The notes under the pieces are model-generated. The model was not told the DNA's origin. It saw only the letters and a list, made by a program, of their open reading frames with translations, and searched no databases. A DNA stretch of 64,000 nt, from NCBI RefSeq assembly GCF_010669285.1, contig NZ_CP048711.1:1178001-1242000 (forward strand), given 5' to 3'. This document shows positions 19,047 through 27,922 of the stretch, piece by piece. Origin of the DNA: Kineobactrum salinum. Its GTDB lineage: Bacteria; Pseudomonadota; Gammaproteobacteria; Pseudomonadales; Halieaceae. Each line of letters starts with the position of its first letter. Position 1 is the stretch's first letter. The translations under genes were made by a program, and so were the position numbers.

Positions 19047-20153
19047 ATGAATGCACCCGAAACCATCCGCGATGAAAACAGCACTGCGCGCAGCCCGGAA
19101 CATTTCGCTGCCAGATTCAGCCGCATGCTGAACGACGCCGCGGTAGTGATCATGGTATCCATCGGCCACCGCCTGGAACTGTTCGACCTGATGTCGCGAC
19201 TGCCGCCTGCCAGCAGCGATGTGATCGCCGAGCAGGCACAGCTCAGCGAGCGCTATGTGCGTGAATGGCTGGCGGTGATGGTCACCGGGGGGATCGTGGA
19301 CTACGACCCGGGTCATCGCCACTACACGCTGGATCCGGCCCACGCTGCCTGCCTGACCCGGGCCGCCAGCCCGGACAACATGGCCGTCACCGCGCAGTTC
19401 ATTCCGCTGACAGGCAGCATGGAAGATCGCCTGCTGGACTGCTTCCGCAGCGGCGAGGGCCTGCCCTACACTGCCTTTCCCCGCTGCCATGAGGTGATGG
19501 CGGAAGATAGCCAACAGACGGTAGTGGCGGCACTGGAGTCTCGTATCCTGCCATTGATTCCCGGCCTGCAGCAGCAACTGCAGCAGGGAATCGAGGTACT
19601 GGACGCGGGCTGCGGTGGTGGCCTGGCCCTGCTGGAACTGGCCCGGACCTATCCGTGCAGTCGTTTCACCGGCTACGACCTCTGTGCCGATGCCTTTGCC
19701 GAAACGGCAGCCCTGGCCGCCAGCCAGGGAGTGGACAACCTGACATTCGAAGCCCGCGACCTGCGCGATTTCAGCGAGTCTTCCCGTTACGGTCTGATCA
19801 CCACTTTCGATGCAGTCCACGACCAGCCCGACCCCGCCGCGCTGCTGCGGGGTATCGCCGGCGCCCTGCGCCCCGACGGGGTCTACCTGATGCAGGACAT
19901 CGCCGGCTCCAGCGTGCTGGAAAATAATCTGGGACATCCCCTTGGCCCGCTGTTGTACAGTATCTCCTGCTGCCACTGTACCCCGGTATCGCTGGGCCAG
20001 GGCGGCCCTGGCCTGGGAACCCTGTGGGGCGAGGAATTGGCCTTGTCGATGCTGGAGGAGGCGGGATTCGTGGATATCCGGCGAGAATACCTGCCGCACG
20101 ACCCCTTCAATGTCTATTTCATCGCCAGGCGGCCGGATCCGCGCCCGCAATAG
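19047..20153 (+). CDS. class I SAM-dependent methyltransferase (winged-helix N-terminus)
   Basis: A 368-residue methyltransferase of the type with an N-terminal winged-helix dimerisation domain (LFDLMSRLPPASSDVIAEQAQLSERYVREWL), as in small-molecule O-methyltransferases. The SAM-binding motif I is VLDAGCGGGLALLELA near residue 187, and motif IV is TTFDAVHDQPDP. The ATG at 19047 has AGGAGG 9 bp upstream. The substrate is unknown. Divergence from the GlxA-type regulator suggests inducible expression. Confidence 0.82.
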   Translation: MNAPETIRDENSTARSPEHFAARFSRMLNDAAVVIMVSIGHRLELFDLMSRLPPASSDVIAEQAQLSERYVREWLAVMVTGGIVDYDPGHRHYTLDPAHAACLTRAASPDNMAVTAQFIPLTGSMEDRLLDCFRSGEGLPYTAFPRCHEVMAEDSQQTVVAALESRILPLIPGLQQQLQQGIEVLDAGCGGGLALLELARTYPCSRFTGYDLCADAFAETAALAASQGVDNLTFEARDLRDFSESSRYGLITTFDAVHDQPDPAALLRGIAGALRPDGVYLMQDIAGSSVLENNLGHPLGPLLYSISCCHCTPVSLGQGGPGLGTLWGEELALSMLEEAGFVDIRREYLPHDPFNVYFIARRPDPRPQ

Positions 20154-20232
20154 CTGCCGGTCCTGTTGCCCGAGAGGCTGTCGGGCCTGGCTGGTTGTTC
20201 AGTGGGCCATGCGTGAAGCGCAGGGTCCCCTG

Positions 20233-20385
20233 GCAGGTTGTTGAAAAAGCCTCAGAAGGCTTTTTCAAGCCATGTTTGCGGCACATGTCCGCAAACATGG
20301 ACACGACAAATCAATCACTTACGTGCTTGATTTTGTCATCGACCACTGCGTGGCCAATGACACAGGCTGTTTTTCAACAGCCTGC
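20233..20385. repeat. 153-bp compound palindromic (REP/MITE-like) element
   Basis: Terminal inverted repeats of 16 bp (20233-20248 and 20370-20385; 15/16 match, GCAGGYTGTTGAAAAA) enclose two perfect hairpins. The first (20243-20252 with 20257-20266, loop CAGA) has a T-rich right arm and may act as a bidirectional terminator. The second is 20271-20281 with 20289-20299. A third imperfect foldback runs from about 20304 to 20338. The right end overlaps the stop codon of the LON-domain gene by one base. A related right end occurs at 30766-30796. Confidence 0.7.
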
Positions 20386-20987
20386 TAGGCCTCGCCACTG
20401 ATCTCGCTGAGCATCAGGTCCAGCTGGTCCAGCAGCTGGTCGGCATTGTCCAGGGTCAGCAGCTCGTACTTGAGGGATTCATCCAGCGGCAGCAACTGGG
20501 CCAGGCCGTAGCCCAACTGCCAGGCGTCATCCGGATCGATAGCCAGGCCCATGCGGCGCACCTGCGGGTGTTCGCCCAGGCTCTCGAGGATGTCCCGCAG
20601 CGATGACCACATGTCCGCAACCGGTGCCGGTGCGGGGCTTTCCCTGATGGAGGCCTCGCCCAGCACCAGGCCGTTCGCCGCTATCCGGGTGGCGCCCAGG
20701 TCAAAGCGCTCCCCGCCTTCGATGGTTATGCCCAACAAGCCATTGGCCAGCTGGTCCCAATCGATGATCCTCGCCATCGTGCCCACCTCACCCAGTTGCT
20801 GCCTGCCCTGTCCCGCACGGATGACTTCCTCGCCGCGCCGGATCCACACCACACCGAAACCGCTGTCATTCTTCATACAGTCGCGTACCAGGTCCAGGTA
20901 GCGCTGCTCGAAAATTTGCAGCGGCACCCGCCCGTAGGGCAGCAGCACGGCGGACAGCGGAAACAGGGGAAGGTCAGTGGATTGCAT
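20385..20987 (-). CDS. LON substrate-binding (N-terminal) domain protein
   Basis: A 200-residue cytoplasmic protein consisting of a stand-alone Lon N-terminal domain: LPLFPLSAVLLPYGRVPLQIFEQRY at the start, GTMARI near residue 68, and a helical C-terminus. It lacks the ATPase and protease domains. Such proteins are widespread in proteobacteria and of uncertain function, perhaps substrate recognition. It lies 30 bp after the YkgJ gene at the end of the mpl-RND-ykgJ set and is probably co-transcribed. Its stop codon touches the palindromic element at 20233-20385. Confidence 0.85.
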   Translation of the reverse strand: MQSTDLPLFPLSAVLLPYGRVPLQIFEQRYLDLVRDCMKNDSGFGVVWIRRGEEVIRAGQGRQQLGEVGTMARIIDWDQLANGLLGITIEGGERFDLGATRIAANGLVLGEASIRESPAPAPVADMWSSLRDILESLGEHPQVRRMGLAIDPDDAWQLGYGLAQLLPLDESLKYELLTLDNADQLLDQLDLMLSEISGEA

Positions 20988-21017
20988 CGTTAACCCGTAT
21001 ATTGCATGAGTTTGGCC

Positions 21018-21275
21018 TCAGTCCGGCAGGCTGAGAATCTCGAGCTGCTGTAATTGCTCCAGTGCCTCCTCCCGGGTGTCGCCGCAAGTCGCGTACTCGG
21101 CCTGAAACGCTCCGCAGACGGCCGGCCGGCGCGGATCACCCATCAGGCCACAGAGCCGGGCGGCAGTCAGGTGTACGCAGGTCACCCCCGCCGGCTTGCC
21201 CCGGGGCATGCCATGGAAGGGCTGATTGATCGAGGGCGCCACACAGCAGGCGCCGCAACCGGGCCGGCACTGCAT
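21018..21275 (-). CDS. YkgJ family cysteine-cluster protein
   Basis: An 85-residue protein rich in cysteine: CRPGCGACC at residues 3-11, then single cysteines at TCVHL, LCGLM, VCGAF and TCGD. The pattern matches the UPF0153/YkgJ family, thought to bind zinc or an Fe-S cluster. The frame stays open upstream, but the ATG at 21275 overlaps the stop of the RND gene as TAATG (1-base overlap), indicating translational coupling. No enzymatic role is known. Confidence 0.82.
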   Translation of the reverse strand: MQCRPGCGACCVAPSINQPFHGMPRGKPAGVTCVHLTAARLCGLMGDPRRPAVCGAFQAEYATCGDTREEALEQLQQLEILSLPD

Positions 21276-23899
21276 TACTGCCGCTCCGGTCCCAGCGGCT
21301 TGCACAGCACAATCAGCCGTGGCAACAACAGCAGCGCACCCAGCACGGCGACCGTCATCGCCAGCACCGTCAGCAAGCCGAAGTAAATGCTGGGGGTGAA
21401 GTTGGACACGGTGAGCATGGAGAAACCGACCACCACGGTAACCGTAGTGTAGTACATCGCGCGTCCAATACTGCGGTGACAACGGTACATCGTGGCCAGG
21501 TAGTTCCTGTCCTTGGGAAACTCCCGCATGAAGCGGTGTACATAGTGGATGCAGTCATCCACCCCGATTCCCACCACAATAGCGGCGATGGTAATGGTCA
21601 TGATATCCAGCGGAATGCCCGCCAGTCCCATGACCCCCAGCACCAGCCCTGCCGCCAGCATATTCGGAGCCAGGGCGATCAGGGACAGGGACAGGGAGCG
21701 GAACAGCAACAGGAACATGATACCAATAGCGACGAAGACCACCCCCAGGGTCAGAATCTGTGACCGGAACAGGCTTTGCAGGACATTGTTGTACAGTACC
21801 AGCATGCCGGTGAACCGGATCTGCTCCGGGGCGAGACCTGTCTCCTCGACCAGTTCCCCGTGCAGGCGCTGGAGGAAGGCATTGCGACGCAGGCTCTCGC
21901 TGGTTTCCATCACCCGCACGGTAATGCGCGCCTGCTCTTTGTCGGGGTCGAAATACGGCGACACCATCAGGCTGGCAATATCCTCCGGCAGACTCTTTTG
22001 CACCAGTGCGAGTTCTATGCTGCCGATGTCGTCTCCCAGCAGATCCTTGATGACGCTGAAGGTCGTGGCCAGCGACAGGACCTTGCCGGTCTCCTCCTGC
22101 TCGTTCACGTGGCGATGGGCGGCCTCTATGGTGCGCATGCCCTGCAGGCTGAACCAGTAGCTGGGCGAGAAGTCCTGCTCGCCACCGCCAAAGTCGCCGT
22201 CAAAGCCGTCCTCCCAGTCATCGGCAAAATCATCGTCTTCCGGCGGGCCGCCGTCCTGGGCAAGGTCGTCATCAACGGCAAAGTCCTCACTGTCCTGCAG
22301 GAATGGATCGTCAGCTGCCGGCGCGTCCGTGGAGGAGGCAGCAGAGCCATTCTCCAGGCCGGGTAGTGGCGCCTTGTGATCGGGAGGGGACAGGATGATG
22401 TCCAGCGGAATGGTGCCGCCCAACTTCGAATCCAGCAACTCCATGCCCTGATAGATCTCGGTGGTGTCCTTGAAGTAGTCGATAAAGCGGTTCTCGACCT
22501 GTAACCGGGATACGCCAACCACAATCACCACCACCGCCAGCAGGTTCAGCAGCAGGATGCCATTGCCGAAGTGCTCAGTAGCGCGGGCGAAATACAGGGT
22601 CATCGGCTGGTGCTCGGCCTTGTGGCGGAAAGGCCGCCCCTTGGGCCAGACCTCGATCAGGCAGGGCACCATCACAAAACACAGCAGCAGTGCCACCAGG
22701 ATGCCGACTGTCATCATCCAGCCAAAATCGATGACCGGCTGGATGCCGGAGACCACCAGGGACATGAACGCGACTATCGTGGTGATACCCGTGTAGACGC
22801 AGGGTACCGCCATCAGCGCCACGCTTTGCAATACCCTCTTGTGCACATCGCCGTCGGGATCTTCGGCGAGCAGTTCCCGGTAGCGCACCACCAGGTGAAT
22901 CGCTATAGCCAGCGTGATGATCAGCAGCACCGCGACAAAGTTCGACGAAATCACCGTCATGCGCCAGTCCAGGAAGCCGAGCAGGCCCAACATCACTGTC
23001 ACGGTGGCACTGCAGGTCAGCAGCGGAATCACGGTCCAGCGCACCCGGCGGAAGATCAGCGCCAGCACCACCAGCATCACACCGAGGATGGCACTGCCGA
23101 ACAACATCAGATCGCTGCGCACAAAGCTCACCATATCCGCCGCGATCATCGGCACCCCGCCGACAAAAATATCGGCGTGGTCGCGATAGGAAGCGGCGAT
23201 CCCACGCACCGCTGCTACCAGCTCACGCTGCTCTTCCAGGTTTTGCGCGGTACGGGCCTTGAAGGCGGCAGTAACTTCCTCAAGCTGCTGCTGCCCGGCA
23301 CTGCCAAGCTCATCCTCCGCGGCCTGGGCCCGCAGCGCCTCGCGCTGTTGCAGCAGCTCGAAATAGGTGTCATCCCGCTGCAGGTTGACCTGCACCGCGG
23401 TCAAATCACCGTCGCGGCTGACCAGCAGATCGGCATAGATGGGACTACTGGTGAACTCCTCCAGCGCCAGTTCGCGATCGAGACCCGGTGTGGCCAGACT
23501 GGGCAGTGGATCGCCGGAGGTGATCTCCGACAATTGCACCGGCGGACTCTCCAGCAGCGGCACATCCCAGACGGTGACCACGGAGGACACTCCCGGCAGC
23601 TGGCGCAGTTCATCCGCCATGCGCTTGAGTGGCTGCAGAGACTGGTCACTGAGCAGCGGTGCACGAGGTTGCCAGGTCAGCAGCAGGAACTCCTCGGAGC
23701 CATAGGTTCCACTGACCTCTCGGAAGAAATCCAGCGCCGGATCACCCTGCAGCATCAGCGAATCGGCGGAAGCATCCAGCTTGATCTTGCCCAGCTGCGA
23801 AGCGCTGGCGAGCAGCAACAACAGCACCAGCGCCAGCGAGATAAAGGGCCGGCGCAGAACCAGCACATCGTAGACTTTTAACAGGGGATGGGATGTCAT
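21275..23899 (-). CDS. RND/MMPL-family exporter with a long acidic periplasmic insert
   Basis: An 874-residue inner-membrane transporter of the hydrophobe exporter/MMPL branch of RND proteins. It has two repeats, each an N-terminal transmembrane helix, a large periplasmic loop and about five helices (first set near residues 260-430, second near 720-865), including GIGVDDCIHYVHR in the sixth-helix region of repeat two. Residues ~510-575 of the second loop form a striking Asp/Glu-rich stretch (e.g. DDDLAQDGGPPEDDDFADD). The gene overlaps mpl upstream (ATGA) and ykgJ downstream (TAATG). Substrates may be lipids or hopanoids by family analogy; this is inference. Confidence 0.82.
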   Translation of the reverse strand: MTSHPLLKVYDVLVLRRPFISLALVLLLLLASASQLGKIKLDASADSLMLQGDPALDFFREVSGTYGSEEFLLLTWQPRAPLLSDQSLQPLKRMADELRQLPGVSSVVTVWDVPLLESPPVQLSEITSGDPLPSLATPGLDRELALEEFTSSPIYADLLVSRDGDLTAVQVNLQRDDTYFELLQQREALRAQAAEDELGSAGQQQLEEVTAAFKARTAQNLEEQRELVAAVRGIAASYRDHADIFVGGVPMIAADMVSFVRSDLMLFGSAILGVMLVVLALIFRRVRWTVIPLLTCSATVTVMLGLLGFLDWRMTVISSNFVAVLLIITLAIAIHLVVRYRELLAEDPDGDVHKRVLQSVALMAVPCVYTGITTIVAFMSLVVSGIQPVIDFGWMMTVGILVALLLCFVMVPCLIEVWPKGRPFRHKAEHQPMTLYFARATEHFGNGILLLNLLAVVVIVVGVSRLQVENRFIDYFKDTTEIYQGMELLDSKLGGTIPLDIILSPPDHKAPLPGLENGSAASSTDAPAADDPFLQDSEDFAVDDDLAQDGGPPEDDDFADDWEDGFDGDFGGGEQDFSPSYWFSLQGMRTIEAAHRHVNEQEETGKVLSLATTFSVIKDLLGDDIGSIELALVQKSLPEDIASLMVSPYFDPDKEQARITVRVMETSESLRRNAFLQRLHGELVEETGLAPEQIRFTGMLVLYNNVLQSLFRSQILTLGVVFVAIGIMFLLLFRSLSLSLIALAPNMLAAGLVLGVMGLAGIPLDIMTITIAAIVVGIGVDDCIHYVHRFMREFPKDRNYLATMYRCHRSIGRAMYYTTVTVVVGFSMLTVSNFTPSIYFGLLTVLAMTVAVLGALLLLPRLIVLCKPLGPERQ

Positions 23900-25314
23900 C
23901 GGGGATTCGCCGCTTCCAGTTCGTCGAGCAGGATCTGGTGAATACCACCAAAACTGCCGTTGCTCATGATCACAACCCGATCACCGGGCCGCGCCTGTTG
24001 GGAGACCTGCCGCGCCAGTTGCCGGACATCACGCGTCAAAGTCGCCTGCACCGGACTGTCGGCAATGACCGTATCCAGTGACCAATCCATACCCTCGGGC
24101 TGGAACCAGTACACCGCATCCGCCGCCGCGGTACAGGCTGCCAGCTGCGCCCTGTGCTGCCCCATGCGCATGGTGTTGGAACGCGGCTCAATCAATGCGA
24201 TCAAGCGGCCGCTGCCGGCACTGGCCCGCAGCCCCTGCAGGGTCGTCGCTATCGCAGTCGGGTGATGGGCGAAATCATCGAACACGGTCACTCCCCCGAC
24301 CTCCCCCAACCGTTCCAACCGGCGTTTGACACCGCGAAACCCGGCCAGTGCCGCCAGCCCGACTGCCACCGGCACACCCACATGACGGGCTGCTGCCAGC
24401 GCCACCAGCGCGTTCTCCACGTTGTGCCGTCCCAGATAGTCCCACTGCACCGCGACCGCTTCCGCCTCCGCGGGCGCCTGCACGCTGAAGCCGGCCCCAT
24501 CGGCGCTCAGCAGTTCCGCCCGCCAGTCAGCCGCCTCGCCCACCGCGAAAGTCTCTGTCGCCGTCCAACAGCCCAGCGCCAGTACTTCCTCAATGGCCCG
24601 GACCGCGGCGCGGTGAATCACCAGCCCCTCGCCCGGCACACAGCGCAGCAAATGGTGAAACTGGCGCTGGATTGCGGCCAGGTCAGGGAAGATGTCCGCG
24701 TGATCGAATTCAAGGTTGTTGATAACCAGGGTGCGGGGCCGGTAATGCACAAATTTGGAGCGCTTGTCGAAGAACGCGGTGTCGTATTCATCCGCCTCCA
24801 CAACGAAGAAATCACTGCCGCCGGTGCGGGCTGACAGGCCAAAATTGGCGGGCACGCCGCCGATCAGGAAGCCCGGCTGCAGGCCCGCATACTCCAGGAT
24901 CCAGGCCAGCAGGCTGCTGCTGGTGGTCTTGCCATGGGTGCCCGCCACTGCCAGCACCCACTTGTCCCGCAGCACATTTTCCGCCAGCCACTGGGGCCCC
25001 GAAATATAGTCCAGTCCCGCGTTGAGCATGTACTCCACCGCCGGATTGCCCCGGCTCAGCGCATTGCCCACCACGACCTGGCCGGGGGGCGGCTGCAGGT
25101 GGGCGGCCGCGTAGCCCTGCATCAATTCGATCCCCGCTGACTGCAGCTGGTCGCTCATCGGCGGGTAGACATTGGTGTCGGAGCCGGTCACGCGATAGCC
25201 CAGCTCCCTGGCCAATAGCGCGATCCCTCCCATGAACGTACCGCAGATCCCCAGTATATGTATGTGGCCTTTCAACAGTTGCGGCTCCTCTTGCGACGCC
25301 GGCGAGTTTATCAT
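23896..25314 (-). CDS. mpl: UDP-N-acetylmuramate:L-Ala-gamma-D-Glu-meso-DAP ligase
   Basis: Murein peptide ligase: it re-attaches recycled tripeptide to UDP-MurNAc, using ATP, in peptidoglycan recycling. The ATG at 25314 has GGAG 4 bp upstream and gives 472 residues beginning just before HIHILGICGTFMGG (UDP-binding). The P-loop AGTHGKTTSSSL, the central FDDFAHHPTAI and the C-terminal LIEPRSNTMRMGQH are typical of Mpl. The long open frame upstream of 25314 is not part of the protein. It is the first gene of an overlapping operon with the RND exporter and ykgJ, and divergent from the phosphofructokinase gene. Confidence 0.93.
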   Translation of the reverse strand: MINSPASQEEPQLLKGHIHILGICGTFMGGIALLARELGYRVTGSDTNVYPPMSDQLQSAGIELMQGYAAAHLQPPPGQVVVGNALSRGNPAVEYMLNAGLDYISGPQWLAENVLRDKWVLAVAGTHGKTTSSSLLAWILEYAGLQPGFLIGGVPANFGLSARTGGSDFFVVEADEYDTAFFDKRSKFVHYRPRTLVINNLEFDHADIFPDLAAIQRQFHHLLRCVPGEGLVIHRAAVRAIEEVLALGCWTATETFAVGEAADWRAELLSADGAGFSVQAPAEAEAVAVQWDYLGRHNVENALVALAAARHVGVPVAVGLAALAGFRGVKRRLERLGEVGGVTVFDDFAHHPTAIATTLQGLRASAGSGRLIALIEPRSNTMRMGQHRAQLAACTAAADAVYWFQPEGMDWSLDTVIADSPVQATLTRDVRQLARQVSQQARPGDRVVIMSNGSFGGIHQILLDELEAANPR

Positions 25315-25449
25315 GTGCTCCGGACGCACCCCAGCGCAGGAGCGGTAATAGTGCCCATTGCGGTCTACAAGGCCACGGCCATGCCGTATCATGGACGCCT
25401 CGATAAACCGCCGGCCCCCGAGTGGTCCGCCCAAGCAAACAGGTTTGCC

Positions 25450-26712
25450 ATGCCCGCAAAGAATGCCTTTTATGCCCAGTCCGGCGGCGTCTCCGCCGTC
25501 ATCAATGCCTCCGCCTGTGGAGTGATTGAAACGGCACGCGCCCACCGCGGCAAGATCGGCAAAGTGTACGCGGGCCGCAACGGCATCATCGGCGCGCTGC
25601 GGGAAGAGCTGATCGACACCAGCCGGGAAAGCAAGGCGGCCATTCGCGGCCTGCTCAGCACGCCAGCGGGAGCCTTTGGCTCCTGCCGCCACAAACTGCA
25701 AAGCCTGGACGAAAACAGGGCCGAGTATGAACGCCTGCTGGAGGTGTTCAAGGCGCACAATATCGGCTACTTCTTTTACAATGGTGGCGGGGATTCAGCG
25801 GATACCTGCCTCAAGGTCTCCCAGCTCAGCGATACCATGGGCTACCCGTTACAGGCGATACACATCCCCAAGACCATCGACAACGACCTCCCCCTTACCG
25901 ACACCTGCCCGGGCTTCGGCTCGGTCGCCAAGTACATCGCCATTTCCACCCGCGAAGCCTCGCTCGATGTCGTCTCCATGTGCGAGACCTCCACCAAGGT
26001 CTTCATTCTGGAAGTGATGGGTCGTCACGCGGGCTGGATCGCAGCCTCCGCGGGGCTCGCGGCAGAGCGCGACAGCGATGGGCCTCATATCATCCTGTTC
26101 CCCGAGATCGCCTTTGACCGGACGAAATTCCTGGCCCGGGTCAAGCGCACCGTAAAGCGCCATGGCCACTGCGTGATCGTCGCCTCCGAGGGGGCCCAGT
26201 ATGCCGACGGCCGCTTCCTGGCAGATTCCGGCATCACCGACGCATTCGGCCACCGGCAGTTGGGCGGGCTGGCACCGGGACTGGCGGAAATGGTGAAATC
26301 CGAACTCGGCTACAAGTATCACTGGGCGGTGGCAGACTACCTGCAGCGCTCCGCACGCCACATCGCCTCACAGACCGACCTGGACCAGGCCTATGCCGTA
26401 GGCGCAGCCGCGGTCGAATTTGCCCTCCAGGGCAAGAATGCCGTCATGCCCTGCATCGTCCGCGGCAGCGGCAAGCGCTACCGGTGGCACATCGGCGAGG
26501 CGCCCCTACAGAAAGTTGCCAACCGCGAGAAGAAAATGCCCCGCAGCTTCATCAGCCGCGACGGCTTCGGCATTACCCAGGCGGCGCGCGACTACCTCAG
26601 CCCGCTGATCGCCGGGGAGGCCTATCCCGACTACCGCAACGGCCTGCCGCGCTATGTACGGCTCAAGCTGGAGCCGGTGGCGCGCAAACTCAAGACAGCT
26701 TTCAAGGTTTAG
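25450..26712 (+). CDS. pfp: 6-phosphofructokinase, probably PPi-dependent
   Basis: A 420-residue PFK that phosphorylates fructose-6-phosphate. The donor-site loop reads NGGGDSADT instead of the GGDGS of ATP enzymes, and the catalytic loop is PKTIDNDLP with Lys before TIDND, the feature of PPi-dependent enzymes. Length also fits PPi-PFKs described in methylotrophs rather than the ~320-residue ATP form. A further GRHAGWIAASAGLA motif binds substrate. The ATG at 25450 was chosen because the frame upstream lies in the mpl divergent region. The next gene is soluble pyrophosphatase, which would compete for PPi. Confidence 0.85.
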   Translation: MPAKNAFYAQSGGVSAVINASACGVIETARAHRGKIGKVYAGRNGIIGALREELIDTSRESKAAIRGLLSTPAGAFGSCRHKLQSLDENRAEYERLLEVFKAHNIGYFFYNGGGDSADTCLKVSQLSDTMGYPLQAIHIPKTIDNDLPLTDTCPGFGSVAKYIAISTREASLDVVSMCETSTKVFILEVMGRHAGWIAASAGLAAERDSDGPHIILFPEIAFDRTKFLARVKRTVKRHGHCVIVASEGAQYADGRFLADSGITDAFGHRQLGGLAPGLAEMVKSELGYKYHWAVADYLQRSARHIASQTDLDQAYAVGAAAVEFALQGKNAVMPCIVRGSGKRYRWHIGEAPLQKVANREKKMPRSFISRDGFGITQAARDYLSPLIAGEAYPDYRNGLPRYVRLKLEPVARKLKTAFKV

Positions 26713-26770
26713 CCAGAGCCTGATATACTCCCCGCCCTCCAAATAGCCACCACCAACGACAGGTACCCCT

Positions 26771-27313
26771 ATGAGTCTGAGTCTGGTTCCCGCCGGGAAG
26801 GATATTCCCGACGAGATTAACGTTATCATTGAAGTGCCCGCGCACTCCGACCCGGTCAAATACGAGGTGGATCACGACAGTGGCGCCATCATGGTAGACC
26901 GCTTCATGACCGCTGCCATGTTCTACCCCTGCAACTATGGCTATATCCCCAACACGCTGGCGGACGACGGCGACCCGCTGGATGTACTGGTACACACGCC
27001 GCATCAGGTGGTCAGCGGTTGCGTGATCCCCTGTCGCCCGGTTGGCATCCTGCACATGTCCGACGAGGCCGGCGGCGACGCCAAGCTGATCGCGGTGCCT
27101 ACCAACAAGCTCAGCAAGCTGTATCGAGACGTCAAGGAATACAGCGACCTGTCTCCGCTGCTGATCCAGCAGATCACGCATTTCTTCGAGCACTACAAGG
27201 ATCTGGAAGAAGGCAAGTGGGTGAAAGTCGAGGGCTGGGGCAGCGCCGAAGAGGCACGCCAGGCAATCCGCAACGCGGTGACCCTGTTCGACCAGCAGGA
27301 AGGTGGCCACTGA
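26771..27313 (+). CDS. ppa: inorganic pyrophosphatase, family I
   Basis: Soluble Mg2+-dependent pyrophosphatase, 180 residues, cytoplasmic hexamer in relatives. Active-site motifs visible are [13 protein letters not shown] near residue 31, [23 protein letters not shown] (metal-binding DGDPLDVLV) near residue 52, and [12 protein letters not shown] near residue 116. Length is typical. It lies 58 bp after the probable PPi-dependent phosphofructokinase on the same strand. The two enzymes may be co-transcribed although both consume PPi. Confidence 0.94.
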   Translation: MSLSLVPAGKDIPDEINVIIEVPAHSDPVKYEVDHDSGAIMVDRFMTAAMFYPCNYGYIPNTLADDGDPLDVLVHTPHQVVSGCVIPCRPVGILHMSDEAGGDAKLIAVPTNKLSKLYRDVKEYSDLSPLLIQQITHFFEHYKDLEEGKWVKVEGWGSAEEARQAIRNAVTLFDQQEGGH

Positions 27314-27490
27314 CGATCCCTGGCGCGGCCCGCAGCACGCCGCGCCGCCACCCCTCCGGCCCCGTTTCTACTCCTTCCAGATGAATGACAGTTGCTTCAA
27401 CTTACGCTGGTAGAAAGTCGGCCTCCTGGGAGGGCTACGGAGTCCAAAAATTCTAAAGTGAATGGTGCTTTGGGTGCCTATAATCCGGGC

Positions 27491-27596
27491 GCTACTGCCG
27501 GAGAGTACTTTCGCGACACGCCGTGAATCCATCCATGGAGGCTCGGATGCGACATCCATGTCGCATACGGTCTCGAAAGTACTCTCCGGCAGTAGC
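27491..27596 (+). repeat. core-conserved palindrome, copy A
   Basis: Perfect 23-bp arms (27491-27513 with 27574-27596), extendable by 3 bp with one mismatch, enclose a 54-nt core. The core contains a second hairpin, ATGCGACAT-CC-ATGTCGCAT (27547-27566), and CCGT/ACGG closing bases. The core recurs in copies B, C and D, whereas the arms are close only to copy D. Confidence 0.85.
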
Positions 27597-27760
27597 CCCC
27601 TCACATCGAGCCAGGCCTGAAGTAAGTGCCATTCTTTGCTAAGTAAAGACTCATGGGGCAGCCATCCCTGGCCCGGCCCACCGCGCGCCGCCAACTCTCA
27701 GCTCCCTTACTACCCTTTCCAAATGAATGGCAGTTGCTTCAACTTACGCTGGTGTCAGGT

Positions 27761-27868
27761 CGGCGTCCTGGGAGGGTGCTTTCAAGACCGTTTGCCGCAT
27801 GGATGCGGCAACCGAGCCCCCATGGATGGGTTTACGGCGTGTCTCGAAAGCACCCTCCCAGGACGCCG
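27761..27868 (-). repeat. core-conserved palindrome, copy B (inverted)
   Basis: 27-bp arms (27761-27787 with 27842-27868; 26 of 27 pair) around the same 54-nt core in reverse orientation. The inner hairpin reads TTGCCGCAT-CC-ATGCGGCAA on the minus strand: two base pairs differ from copy A, both changed on both sides. The left arm CGGCGTCCTGGGAGG also occurs, without an inverted partner, in the element at 28807-28900. Confidence 0.85.
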
Positions 27869-27922
27869 GCCGTGCTACGAAGCTCCGCCCAGACAAAACC
27901 CACAGTAATCACCATTCCTTCT

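Larger units (their letters stand above)
27314..27922. other. 609-bp repeat-rich intergenic region
   Basis: Contains no convincing gene; short frames are generated by repeats. A 42-bp direct repeat occurs at 27369-27410 and 27711-27752. A copy related to the 28807-28900 element spans about 27384-27465. Two long palindromes with the shared core lie at 27491-27596 and, in opposite orientation, 27761-27868. Confidence 0.7.

Noticed and set aside
22571-23881. 436-codon plus-strand frame opposite the RND exporter
   Set aside because: Gln/His-rich antisense shadow with no domain features.
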